A DNA stretch of 64,000 nt from Hymenobacter psychrotolerans DSM 18569 (GTDB lineage: Bacteria > Bacteroidota > Bacteroidia > Cytophagales > Hymenobacteraceae): the NCBI RefSeq assembly GCF_900142395.1, contig NZ_FRAS01000015.1:62001-126000 (forward strand). Direction: 5' to 3'. Numbering within the stretch: position 1 is the first letter of the stretch; each line of letters opens with the position of its first letter. Under the pieces are notes generated by a model. It saw nothing but the letters and a program-made list of their open reading frames with translations. It did not search any database and was not told the origin of the DNA. Positions 36,762 through 44,898 of the stretch are shown here, piece by piece. The position numbers and the translations under genes were made by a program.

Positions 36762-37502
36762 CTATTTCCCAGCGTAGCGGCGCAGGCTTTTGGCGGCGGC
36801 AGGGTTAAGCTGGGTGGCCTTTTCGAGGTCGGCTTTGGCCTCGTTGGGCTTGTTGATGGATGAGTAGCTGATGCCGCGGTATTCGTACGCGTCGGCGTAG
36901 GTCGGGTCCAGCTCAATGGCTTTGGTGAAGTCCGGAATGGCGCTCTTGAACTGGAACATCTGCATGCGGGCCGCGCCCCGTCCGAAGAAGGCTTCCTTGT
37001 CGGCGGGATTGTAGCGGGTGGCTTTGCTGAAGTCGGAAACGGCGGCCGTGTACTGCTTCAGCTTGAGGCGGTTCAGGCCGCGGTTGTAGTATACCTCGGC
37101 GTTTTTGGGCTGCAGGCGGGCCGCGAAGTTGTAGTCGGCAATGGCGTCGTTGTAGTCTTTGAGGTGGCTTTTGGCCTTGGCGCGGGTCAGCACGGCATCA
37201 AAGTCGCGCGGCTTGCTGGCCAGCGTGGCATCGGCTACCTTAATGGCCTTGCGGTAGTCGGCACTGGTTTTGGGAGCCGCCGCTTCCACCGAAGAAGGTG
37301 CATCCGGCAGCGGAATAGCAGGCGCCGCCGAAGCCGAGAGCGTGGCATCAGTGCTGTCGGCTACGCGTGGGGCGGCCACTTCCTGGCGCATAGCACGCTG
37401 CGCGGTGGCGGTAGGCTTATCGGTTTCAACGGTGGTAGCACACTGCGAGAAGAAAAGCAGGCTACCGGCAATAGAAAGGAGCGAAACGTAACGATGAGTC
37501 AT
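36762..37502 (-). CDS. Tetratricopeptide-repeat lipoprotein
   Basis: A 246-residue protein. The signal ends in a lipobox-like FFSQC (Cys about residue 21). After an Ala/Thr-rich linker, about four TPR units follow (AVLTRAKAKSHLKDYNDAI, VYYNRGLNRLKLKQYTAAV, AFFGRGAARMQMFQFKSAI, AYEYRGISYSSINKPNEAK). It is probably a periplasmic or outer-membrane scaffold; partner unknown. The start at 37502 gives the signal peptide. The heptamer repeat lies only 8 bp past its stop. Confidence 0.85.
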   Translation of the reverse strand: MTHRYVSLLSIAGSLLFFSQCATTVETDKPTATAQRAMRQEVAAPRVADSTDATLSASAAPAIPLPDAPSSVEAAAPKTSADYRKAIKVADATLASKPRDFDAVLTRAKAKSHLKDYNDAIADYNFAARLQPKNAEVYYNRGLNRLKLKQYTAAVSDFSKATRYNPADKEAFFGRGAARMQMFQFKSAIPDFTKAIELDPTYADAYEYRGISYSSINKPNEAKADLEKATQLNPAAAKSLRRYAGK

Positions 37503-37637
37503 GGCGGGGGAACAAAAAAAGGAAGCTACAGGCCGAAAAAAGCCAGTTGGGCCTTCTACGGCAGCGCTACCCGAACGGATATGCCCTGGCCCCGGGTTTC
37601 GGCAGTGGAGCGGCCGGCGGCCGGGCAAAAGCCGGCG

Positions 37638-37668
37638 GTTGGTGAGTTGCGCCGCCTGCCTATCTTTG
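37638..37668 (+). promoter_or_regulatory. Promoter of lpd
   Basis: GTTG at 37638-37641, 19 nt, then TATCTTTG at 37661-37668, matching TTG-N19-TAnnTTTG. Leader of about 60 nt to the ATG. Confidence 0.65.
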
Positions 37669-37735
37669 CCGGGCTCCATCTGTGGGGCCTCGTGCCCGGC
37701 GCGGGTTTCCCTATCTCACCCTCAAGTACAACAAC

Positions 37736-39130
37736 ATGGCATTGCAATACGACCTGGTCGTTGTCGGCAGCGGCCCCGGCGGCTACGTGGCCGCTATCCG
37801 GGCTTCGCAGCTTGGTCTGAAAGTCGGCGTCATCGAGCGGGAGTCGCTCGGCGGCATCTGCCTCAACTGGGGCTGTATCCCTACCAAAGCCCTGCTCAAA
37901 AGCGCCCAGGTATTTGAATATCTGAACCATGCCGCCGACTACGGCCTCAAAGCCGACGGCGTAGGCTACGATTTCGATGCCGTGATTAAGCGCAGCCGCG
38001 GCGTGGCCGAAGGCATGAGCAAAGGCATCAACTTCCTGTTCAAAAAGAACAAGATTGACGCCATCATGGGCACCGGCAAGCTGCTGGCTCCCGGCAAAGT
38101 AGAAGTAACCAAGGAAGACGGCACCAAGGAAACCGTCGAAGCCAAGCACATCATTCTGGCCACCGGCGCCCGCTCGCGCGAGCTGCCTACCATGCCCGTT
38201 GATGGCAAGAAAATCATCGGCTACCGCCAGGCCATGGTGCTGCCCGAGCTGCCCAAGCGCCTCGTGGTGGTGGGTTCCGGCGCCATCGGTGTCGAGTTTG
38301 CCTACTTCTACCGCACCATGGGCTCCGAAGTAACGGTGGTGGAATATCTGCCCCGCATTGTGCCCGTGGAAGACGAGGAAGTGAGCCGCCAGATGGAGAA
38401 ATCCTTCAAGAAAATCGGTGTGAATGTGCTGACCAGCGCCGAGGTAACGAAGGTGGACACCAGCGGCGCCGGCTGCAACGTAACCATCAAAACCGCTAAA
38501 GGCGACCAGCAGATTGCCTGCGACGTGGTGCTGAGCGCCGTGGGCGTGCAAACCAACCTCGAAAACATCGGCCTCGAAGAGCTGGGCATCAAGGTGGAGA
38601 AAGGCCGCGTCATCGTCGACGACTTCTACCAGACCAACGTGCCCGGCATCTACGCCATCGGCGACATCGTGCCCGGCCCCGCGCTGGCTCACGTGGCTTC
38701 GGCCGAAGGTATTATCTGCGTCGAGAAGATTGCCGGCCACCATCCCGAGCCGCTCAACTACCAGAACATTCCCGGCTGCACCTACGCCTCGCCGGAAATT
38801 GCCTCGGTAGGCCTCACCGAAGCCGAAGCCAGAAAACAGGGCTACGACGTGCTGGTGGGCAAATTCCCGTTCTCTGCTTCCGGCAAAGCCTCGGCTGCCG
38901 GCGTGAAAGACGGCTTCGTGAAAGTCATCTTCGACAAGAAGTACGGCGAGTGGCTCGGTGCCCACATGATTGGTGCCAACGTAACCGAGATGATTGCCGA
39001 AGTGGTAGTAGCGCGCAAGCTCGAAACCACCGGCTACGAAATCATCAAAGCCGTACACCCGCACCCCACTATGAGTGAGGCTATTATGGAAGCCGCCGCT
39101 GCTGCCTACGGCGAGGTGATTCACCTGTAA
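37736..39130 (+). CDS. lpdA: Dihydrolipoyl dehydrogenase
   Basis: A 464-residue E3 flavoenzyme that reoxidises lipoamide of 2-oxoacid dehydrogenase or glycine cleavage complexes. FAD motif VVVGSGPGGYVAAIRA, redox-active disulfide GGICLNWGCIPTKALL (C-x4-C), NAD motif LVVVGSGAIGVEFAYF, second FAD motif YAIGDIVPGPALAHVA, and the C-terminal His-Glu pair in HPHPTMSE. ATG at 37736. Single gene; no E1 or E2 gene is adjacent. Confidence 0.96.
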   Translation: MALQYDLVVVGSGPGGYVAAIRASQLGLKVGVIERESLGGICLNWGCIPTKALLKSAQVFEYLNHAADYGLKADGVGYDFDAVIKRSRGVAEGMSKGINFLFKKNKIDAIMGTGKLLAPGKVEVTKEDGTKETVEAKHIILATGARSRELPTMPVDGKKIIGYRQAMVLPELPKRLVVVGSGAIGVEFAYFYRTMGSEVTVVEYLPRIVPVEDEEVSRQMEKSFKKIGVNVLTSAEVTKVDTSGAGCNVTIKTAKGDQQIACDVVLSAVGVQTNLENIGLEELGIKVEKGRVIVDDFYQTNVPGIYAIGDIVPGPALAHVASAEGIICVEKIAGHHPEPLNYQNIPGCTYASPEIASVGLTEAEARKQGYDVLVGKFPFSASGKASAAGVKDGFVKVIFDKKYGEWLGAHMIGANVTEMIAEVVVARKLETTGYEIIKAVHPHPTMSEAIMEAAAAAYGEVIHL

Positions 39131-39164
39131 GAGTGTAGCACGACCTCCGGTTGTGCCGAAATGT

Positions 39165-39205
39165 AAAAGGCGTCCTGTATTATTGCAGGACGCCTTTCTG
39201 TTTTA
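39165..39205 (+). terminator. Terminator after lpd
   Basis: Stem AAAGGCGTCCTG / CAGGACGCCTTT, 8-nt loop, then a T-rich run. Confidence 0.8.
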
Positions 39206-39219
39206 ATTCTTGCGGACTT

Positions 39220-39924
39220 ATGCTCAAAAATCTATCGTTGTATCTGTTGCTGGTAATGCTGTGTGGCTGCGTTCCGGAAGTAGAAAAAAAAGGTATTGAT
39301 GCCGTCGCCAAATATTATGGCGGACAAGTAAATTATAAAATCGGAATGGGCGCCTCAACCAACGCAGAAGAATTGCAAGGGCGTTACGTGGAATTAGAAT
39401 TGGTTAATGATAAGCTTGGAACGCAATTCAGTAAGCTTAGCATCCCGGCGTCTAATTGTGCTTACTTATTCTACACAAACTTGACTGAAGCAGAAAAACA
39501 GAATTATTCTTATGTAAAAATAGCAATTAAAGGAAAAAACAACCTGTATACGCAGGCATATACCCTTAAGCAATTAGCAATAGTAGAGCTGGCTAAAGAT
39601 AAGTTTGATGAAGTAGGGAGCTTGATTGCTTACAAACGTTATGATGAATTGCTGGCACGAGTAAACGATGCTGATATTGCACCTTCTGCTTTGGATAATC
39701 TGAAAACTGCTTTTATCAATGCCGACGAAAAGTATGGCCAGACCAAAGCATTTCAATTGCAGGGTTTTGAGTTTTTTGAACACAAAGCCCGCGGCGAGAT
39801 GCAACAGATGCTATCCATGTTCGGCACACTGCAAAAGGAGCGGATTAGTGGTGGCATCAGCCTAAGCGTAGACCCCGCAGTATCCATCACGAAGCGGTAC
39901 ATCGTCGGTATTCATCTCAATTAA
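39220..39924 (+). CDS. AT-rich hypothetical lipoprotein
   Basis: A 234-residue protein with a lipoprotein signal (MLKNLSLYLLLVMLCGC, Cys 17). The mature part is mostly predicted helical with no family I recognise. Its base and codon use (AAA, TTA, GAA, AAT) is clearly AT-richer than all neighbours except the two orphan genes in the arginine operon, a sign of recent acquisition. It starts just after the lpd terminator. No convincing promoter seen. Confidence 0.7.
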   Translation: MLKNLSLYLLLVMLCGCVPEVEKKGIDAVAKYYGGQVNYKIGMGASTNAEELQGRYVELELVNDKLGTQFSKLSIPASNCAYLFYTNLTEAEKQNYSYVKIAIKGKNNLYTQAYTLKQLAIVELAKDKFDEVGSLIAYKRYDELLARVNDADIAPSALDNLKTAFINADEKYGQTKAFQLQGFEFFEHKARGEMQQMLSMFGTLQKERISGGISLSVDPAVSITKRYIVGIHLN

Positions 39925-39968
39925 AATTGGGTTGAAAGCTGCCCGAAGCCTATCTGCCTATCTCTGCT

Positions 39969-40160
39969 TCCCGGCCCACTACTACCGCCCCCGGCAGCGG
40001 CCCAAGCCTCGCCCGGTCCGACCAAAACCACCCCCGGCCCACCCGAAACGCCTGCCGGCCCGACCAAAGCGTCGCCCGGCTTGCCCGAAGCCTCTCCCGG
40101 CCTCTCCGAAGCTCTTCCCGGAGCAACCGAAGACGTTCCCGGAGATACTTTTGGGTCTTC
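39969..40160. repeat. Degenerate 21-bp tandem repeats
   Basis: About seven to eight units of 20-21 bp with consensus beginning CCCGG and containing CCGAAG. Both strands are open: minus 39921-40241 would give a 106-residue Pro/Gly heptad-repeat peptide beginning 17 bp after argH, plus a Pro/Lys/Arg one. Either could be accidental consequences of a 21-bp period, so I annotate only the repeat. Confidence 0.75.
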
Positions 40161-40258
40161 GGGCACCCCGGAAGGGGTTTCGGGGAAGCCGGACAGCCTG
40201 TAGCAACCGGTCGGCGCTTCGGGCAGCGTTCCGGGCCGCATAGTGGGGGAGGCCGGCG

Positions 40259-41557
40259 CTACAGCAGCCGGCTGCCCTGCCGCAGCCGCTCTACTTTCGC
40301 CCGTATTTCGTCCAGGCCCAGGTTGTGCACGCTGCCCAGGTGCGTGGTCTGAAACTCCTTGTGCGGCACGTACGAGCCTTCTTCCACGGCCAAGCCTACC
40401 TGTTTGTAGGCGGTGCGGAAGGGCGTGCCGCTCTGGATGAGCTGGTTGATGTTTTCGACCGTAAACACGGCGTCGTATTTCTCCTGATTCAGCAGGTTGG
40501 GCTTGATGCGGAGCTGGGGCAGGGCGAACAGCACGATATCGAGGATGTCGAGCATCTGGGTCATGGGCTCGAAGAGCAGCTCCTTCAGAATCTGAAAGTC
40601 GCGGTGGTAGCCGCTGGGCAGGTTGCTGGTGGCTAGCATGAGCGTATTAGGCAGGGCTTGGAAGGTATTGCAGCGCGCCCGGATCAGCTCAAATACATCG
40701 GGGTTTTTCTTGTGGGGCATGATGCTGGAGCCGGTGGTAAACTCCTTGGGCAACTCCACGAAGGCCATGTCCTGCGAGTTGTACATCACCAGGTCGTAGG
40801 CCATTTTGGCGAGGGTAGCAGCCATGCCGGCCAGAGCAAACGCCACAGTCTTCTCAGTTTTGCCGCGCAGCATTTGGGCGCCCACGCTGCTCACGGCGAG
40901 GTTGCCGAAGCCCATTTCCCGGGTGGTCTGGAGCCGGTCGATGGGGAAGCTGCTGCCGAACCCGGCCCCGGAGCCCAGTGGGTTCTGGTCGGCCACGGTG
41001 TGGGCGGCTTCGAACAGGGCCAAGTCCAGCAGCAGGTGCTCAGCGTAGGCCGAAAACCACAGCCCGAAAGAGCTGGGCATGGCCGCCTGGAAGTGGGTGT
41101 AGCCGGGCATCAGGTCCTCTTTGTGCGTTTCGGCTTTCTGCAGCAGCACCTGCACCAGCTCCAGTGTTTTGGCGGCGGCCCGCTCGGTGTAGTCCTTCAG
41201 GAACAGCTGGATAGCCGTCAGCACCTGGTCGTTGCGGGAGCGGGCCGTGTGAATTTTCTTGCCCGCGTCGCCGAACTTCTCGGTCAGGTAGTACTCAATT
41301 TTGGAGTGCACATCCTCGAACTCCTCCTCGATGGTGAAGGTGCCGTTTTCGAGTTGCGCGGCCAGCTCCGTGAGGCCCTGCTGGAGCTGCTGGTTTTCGT
41401 CCCCGGAAAGCAGCCTGGCTTTCGCCAGCATGTTGGCCTGGGCCTTGGAAGCCTGCACGTCGAACTGCGCGAGGTACATATCCAGCTCCCGGTCGCGGCC
41501 CACGGTGAACTGTTCAATCTTCTTATCGACGGCAATGCCTTTATCCCAGATTTTCAT
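40259..41557 (-). CDS. argH: Argininosuccinate lyase
   Basis: A 432-residue fumarase/aspartase-superfamily enzyme that splits argininosuccinate into arginine and fumarate, the last step of the pathway. Signature GSSIMPHKKNPD with the catalytic Ser loop; N-terminal WDKG start; HTARSRNDQ typical of ArgH. ATG at 41557. Third gene of the minus-strand argB-argE-argH operon, separated from argE by a 100-bp palindromic repeat. Confidence 0.96.
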   Translation of the reverse strand: MKIWDKGIAVDKKIEQFTVGRDRELDMYLAQFDVQASKAQANMLAKARLLSGDENQQLQQGLTELAAQLENGTFTIEEEFEDVHSKIEYYLTEKFGDAGKKIHTARSRNDQVLTAIQLFLKDYTERAAAKTLELVQVLLQKAETHKEDLMPGYTHFQAAMPSSFGLWFSAYAEHLLLDLALFEAAHTVADQNPLGSGAGFGSSFPIDRLQTTREMGFGNLAVSSVGAQMLRGKTEKTVAFALAGMAATLAKMAYDLVMYNSQDMAFVELPKEFTTGSSIMPHKKNPDVFELIRARCNTFQALPNTLMLATSNLPSGYHRDFQILKELLFEPMTQMLDILDIVLFALPQLRIKPNLLNQEKYDAVFTVENINQLIQSGTPFRTAYKQVGLAVEEGSYVPHKEFQTTHLGSVHNLGLDEIRAKVERLRQGSRLL

Positions 41558-41608
41558 GCTGCGTGGTTGGTTGTCACGACCAGTGCAGTCGTGGTAAATA
41601 GTAGACAG

Positions 41609-41708
41609 ACAGTCATGTCGAGCTTGTCGAGACATCTCGCGTACTGACGTATGATTACTGTTGCAACGTCAGCACGCGAGATGCTTCGACAAGCTCAGCA
41701 TGACGTGC
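41609..41708. repeat. Palindromic dispersed repeat between argE and argH
   Basis: Inverted arms of about 41 bp (GTCATGTCGAGCTTGTCGAG type on the left, GCTTCGACAAGCTCAGCATG on the right) around a short centre. Member of the family seen at 36579, 49554, 53738 and elsewhere. Confidence 0.8.
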
Positions 41709-41756
41709 TTTTTGGCTTTCGTTAAACGATACGCGAAGCATCGGCTTCGGGCGGCC

Positions 41757-42827
41757 TCACAGCACCAGCCCGTCCAGCAAAGCTACGTAGCCCTGCACAC
41801 CCGCACGGATTTCGCTGAGTAGAATGTACTCGTCGGGGGTGTGGGAGCGGGCCGAGTCGCCGGGGCCGACTTTCACCGTGGTAAACGGCATCATCGACTG
41901 ATCCGACAGCGTCACGGAGCCGAACGTGCGGTGGCCCAGGGCTATACCGCGTTGCACCAGCGGGTGGCCTGGCTCGATGTGGGAAGAGTTGAGGTGGGTG
42001 GAGCGGGGCGTAACGTCGGACGTGACGTGCTGGCGCACCAGCTCCACTACCTCCTGGTTGGAGTACAACTCGTTGGTGCGCACATCCACCACAAACGTGC
42101 AGCGGTCCGGCACCACGTTGTGTTGGGAGCCGGCCTGAATCTGCGTCACGGTCATTTTCACCGGGCCCAGCAGCTCCGACACCTCTGGGAAGCGGAACTC
42201 CTCGAACCACCGAATATCGGCTACGGCTTTGTAGAGGGCGTTTTCGCCTTCCTCCCGGGCAGCGTGCCCTGTCCGGCCATGAGCCACGCAGTCGAGCACC
42301 ACGAGGCCTTTTTCGGCCACGGCGAGGGCCATTTGGGTGGGCTCTCCTACAATTCCCAGGTCGATGTGGCCTAGCAGGGGCAACACGCTCCGGATACCAT
42401 TTGCCCCCGACACTTCTTCCTCCGCCGTAATGGCGCAGATCAGGTTGTAGGCCAAGTCGGTGCGCTCGTGAAAGTACAGGAACGTAGCGAGCAAACTCAC
42501 CGCCGAGGCGCCCGCATCATTGCTGCCCAGGCCGATCAGCTTGTCGCCTTCCACTACAGCGCCCAACGGGTCATAGGTCCAGGTGTTGCCGGCCTTCACG
42601 GTGTCGTGATGGGAGTTGAGCAGGATGGTGGGCTTGGCGGCATCAAAGTGCTTCGACACGGCCCAGACATTGTTTTTATCCCGCCGCGGGTGGGCGCCGT
42701 GGAAGGTCAGGAAGCGGAAAATCAGCTCGGCTGTCTGGTCTTCTTCCCGCGAAAGGGAAGGCGTCTGAATCAACTCCTGCAGCAGCTCAATGGCGTCCTC
42801 GGTCAGCCGCTCGATTAGCTCCGGCAT
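41757..42827 (-). CDS. argE: M20 family N-acyl-ornithine/citrulline deacylase (ArgE-like)
   Basis: A 356-residue M20 zinc hydrolase. Visible: LLNSHHDTVKAG (metal ligand His and Asp), LGSNDAGASA, and the catalytic Glu pair in ITAEEEVSGANG. In Bacteroidota with an acyl-ornithine carbamoyltransferase, the deacylase acts on acyl-citrulline rather than acyl-ornithine; I infer that here from the ArgF type at 54552. It overlaps argB by 13 nt, indicating translational coupling. Confidence 0.85.
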   Translation of the reverse strand: MPELIERLTEDAIELLQELIQTPSLSREEDQTAELIFRFLTFHGAHPRRDKNNVWAVSKHFDAAKPTILLNSHHDTVKAGNTWTYDPLGAVVEGDKLIGLGSNDAGASAVSLLATFLYFHERTDLAYNLICAITAEEEVSGANGIRSVLPLLGHIDLGIVGEPTQMALAVAEKGLVVLDCVAHGRTGHAAREEGENALYKAVADIRWFEEFRFPEVSELLGPVKMTVTQIQAGSQHNVVPDRCTFVVDVRTNELYSNQEVVELVRQHVTSDVTPRSTHLNSSHIEPGHPLVQRGIALGHRTFGSVTLSDQSMMPFTTVKVGPGDSARSHTPDEYILLSEIRAGVQGYVALLDGLVL

Positions 42828-43597
42828 AGCACAGTTTTCACGGATTCGTTGATTTTCAGGGCGTTTTCAATCACTACGCGTTCCACCCCGGCCTCTAGCG
42901 CGGCAAAAGCATTATCCAACTTCGGCACCATGCCGGCGGCAATAACGCCCTCGGCCTTCAGCTGCTGATACTGGGCCGGCACAATCTGCGGAATCACCGA
43001 GTGCTCATCGTTGGTGTCCGAAAGCACCCCATCTTTCTCGAAGCAGAAGTGCAGCTCCACCTTATACTGCACGGCCAGAGCGCACGCTAAAGTGCTGGCA
43101 ATGGTATCGGCGTTGGTATTGAGCAGCTGGCCTAGGCCGTCGTGGGTGATGGCGCAGAACACGGGCGTGATGCCGGCCTGCAGCAACTGGCCTAGCAGCT
43201 CCGTATTGACGCTACCGTCGGGCAAGTCGCCCACAAAACCGTAGTCGATGTCCTTTACCGGGCGTTTCACGGCCCGAATAGCATTGCCATCGGCCCCCGA
43301 CAGGCCTAGCGCATCCACGCCGGCCGCCTGTAGCAAGGCCACCACCTGCTTGTTGGTTTTGCCGGCGTAGAACATCGTCACGATGTCGAGGGTAGGGGCG
43401 TTGGTGATGCGGCGGCCCTGCACCATCTGGGGCTCGATGCCGAGGTTCTGGAGCATCTGGCTGGCGCCTTTGCCGCCGCCGTGCACCAGGATTTTTCGGC
43501 CGGGGATGCGGGCCAGCTCCGTCAGGAAGTGGCCTAGCTGGGCTTCATCATCAATGATGCCGCCGCCGATTTTAAAAATTTTCAGGCCTTCGCGCAT
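42815..43597 (-). CDS. argB: Acetylglutamate kinase (acyl-glutamate kinase)
   Basis: A 260-residue amino acid kinase that phosphorylates N-acylglutamate. Motifs: IFKIGGGII (in place of the usual KxGG), KILVHGGGKGASQML, and LSGADGNAI. The C-terminal half has NTNADTIASTLA and GVIAAGMVPKLDNA. ATG at 43597. First gene of the minus-strand operon, divergent from the plus-strand arginine operon. In SOTCase-type organisms the substrate is probably N-succinylglutamate or N-acetylglutamate; sequence does not decide. Confidence 0.93.
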   Translation of the reverse strand: MREGLKIFKIGGGIIDDEAQLGHFLTELARIPGRKILVHGGGKGASQMLQNLGIEPQMVQGRRITNAPTLDIVTMFYAGKTNKQVVALLQAAGVDALGLSGADGNAIRAVKRPVKDIDYGFVGDLPDGSVNTELLGQLLQAGITPVFCAITHDGLGQLLNTNADTIASTLACALAVQYKVELHFCFEKDGVLSDTNDEHSVIPQIVPAQYQQLKAEGVIAAGMVPKLDNAFAALEAGVERVVIENALKINESVKTVLCRS

Positions 43598-43740
43598 GGA
43601 ATAGGATTCGGGAAAAATGGGCGTAACGGGCCGCCAAGTGCCAAATGAAGCCGCTGCCGGTGCCGCGGCCCGGCGCAAACACGCCGGAGCCGGGAACATT
43701 TTTTGCGGCCGGGCCGGCAAAGTTTCCAAAAAAAAACATC

Positions 43741-43748
43741 TAGTTTTG
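43741..43748 (+). promoter_or_regulatory. -7 box of the plus-strand arginine operon
   Basis: TAGTTTTG matches TAnnTTTG after an A-tract; the -33 box is weak (TTTC at 43723, spacing too short). Predicted start of the long leader, about 60 nt before the leader ORF. Confidence 0.5.
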
Positions 43749-43816
43749 CAACGATTTAGCGGTCCTATTCATTTTAAACCGCAGAAACACCCCACGCCGC
43801 CCCGCGGCCGTTGTCA

Positions 43817-43885
43817 ATGCCTCTTCTCTCTTCTATTGCGCTTCTGCGACGACCAAACCTGGTTGTGCGAACAATGCCAGCTTAA
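43817..43885 (+). CDS. Candidate arginine leader peptide
   Basis: A 22-codon ORF starting ATG-CCT and ending TAA. It contains arginine codons CGA-CGA (43847-43852) and CGA (43868-43870). CGA is rarely used in the surrounding genes, which prefer CGC and CGG. The peptide has no signal or domain. Its stop codon falls in the loop of a perfect 9-bp hairpin (43874-43895). Together this fits a transcription-attenuation leader for the arginine operon; seen in sequence, function inferred. Confidence 0.55.
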   Translation: MPLLSSIALLRRPNLVVRTMPA

Positions 43886-43917
43886 GAGCTGGCATGCAAT
43901 ACGTCGTCGGGGTTTTT
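43844..43917 (+). promoter_or_regulatory. Candidate arginine attenuator (terminator-like structure)
   Basis: CGACGAC at 43847-43853, which is the CGA-CGA codon pair, can pair with GTCGTCG at 43903-43909. The inner hairpin ATGCCAGCT / AGCTGGCAT (43874-43895, loop TAAG) stacks inside. GGG and TTTTT (43910-43917) follow the outer arm. A ribosome stalled at the Arg codons would hide the 5' arm and prevent the structure. Weak points: the outer stem is 7 bp, and the first gene lies 290 nt downstream. Confidence 0.5.
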
Positions 43918-44209
43918 AGGATAAAACCTGGCGAGAGGGCCACCCAGTAAGCGCCCTACGGAAGAAAGTTTCTCAGAGTAACGACTTGACACGAGTGTAG
44001 GCCCTAGTGCACCCTTGCCCGACTGAACCCTAAGTACCCCGCAACCGGGGCAATTCAGCGGACGCTTGCTTTTTCGAGCTTTTTCAGGCTGTCAGCTACC
44101 CCGCTGATGGTAGCGAAGCCGCAACCCTGGACCTCGTTTCCAAGCTCCTCCCTTACCGTCTTTTCGAGTCTGTTGCCGTACACAAAAGGCAACTAACTGA
44201 GCTTCGACC
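43918..44209 (+). ncRNA. Remaining structured leader of the arginine operon
   Basis: No gene. Several short stems are visible: AGGGC/GCCCT (about 43937-43963), CCCCG-CAAC-CGGGG (about 44036-44049), GCTACC/GGTAGC (44094-44113) and GTTGCC/GGCAAC (44172-44193, ending 16 nt before the GNAT start codon). I matched it to no RNA class I know (not RNase P, tmRNA, cobalamin or group I/II intron motifs). May be a regulatory 5' UTR. Confidence 0.35.
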
Positions 44210-44779
44210 ATGATTTTACGAGTCGCCGATGCTGCTGATGCGCAGTACGTGGACACCCTTTGCCAGTGGTATGCCGAATCTGCCAAAGCGCGGGGCGTCG
44301 GCATTGCCAAACGCGACCCTAACTATCTGCTAAAGAAGATGGTGAAAGGCGACGCCATTATTGCCTTTATCGACGAGCAACTGGCCGGCTTCTGCTACAT
44401 CGAGACCTTCGAGGACAACAAGTTCGTGGTCAACTCGGGGCTGATTGTAAACACGGAGTTGCGCAAAGAAGGCTTGGGTCGCGCTATCAAGCACCGCGTG
44501 TTTGAGCTTTCCCGCACGAAATACCCAGCGGCTAAGATTTTCGGTATCACGACTTCAGCGGCCGTGATGAAGATCAACAACGAGCTGGGTTACCGCCCCG
44601 TCACTTTCCCCGAGCTGACCCAGTCGGACGATTTCTGGAAAGGCTGCTCGAGCTGCAAAAACTACGGCATCCTGATGGAAAACGAGCGCAAAATGTGCCT
44701 GTGCACCGGCATGGTCTACGACAAGCTCGACGACCAGTTCAGCCAGCAAACCATCGAAATCCTGAGTCAGGAACGATAG
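44210..44779 (+). CDS. GNAT acetyltransferase, candidate N-acylglutamate synthase
   Basis: A 189-residue GNAT protein. The acyl-CoA binding region is near LIVNTELRKEGLGRAIKHRVF, preceded by a beta-rich core (AIIAFIDEQLAGFCYIE). The C-terminal third has a Cys cluster (KGCSSCKNYG ... KMCLCTGM) that may bind metal. As the first gene of the arginine operon in Bacteroidota it is the natural candidate for the missing ArgA/ArgJ step, acylating glutamate. The role is inferred from position. Confidence 0.8.
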   Translation: MILRVADAADAQYVDTLCQWYAESAKARGVGIAKRDPNYLLKKMVKGDAIIAFIDEQLAGFCYIETFEDNKFVVNSGLIVNTELRKEGLGRAIKHRVFELSRTKYPAAKIFGITTSAAVMKINNELGYRPVTFPELTQSDDFWKGCSSCKNYGILMENERKMCLCTGMVYDKLDDQFSQQTIEILSQER

Positions 44780-44898
44780 AGAGCCTAGAAGTGAGCCGTT
44801 AGAGCTTAGAGCAGTTCTAATGGGTTTTCCTTGCTCTCACTTCCCTCTTCCGAGTCCTGCTTTCTACGCGCTAACATCTGAGTTCTAAGTTCTCCTAA

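Noticed and set aside
43741..44209. tmRNA, RNase P RNA or a group I/II intron in the arginine leader
   Set aside because: None of the conserved sequences of these RNAs could be found on either strand.
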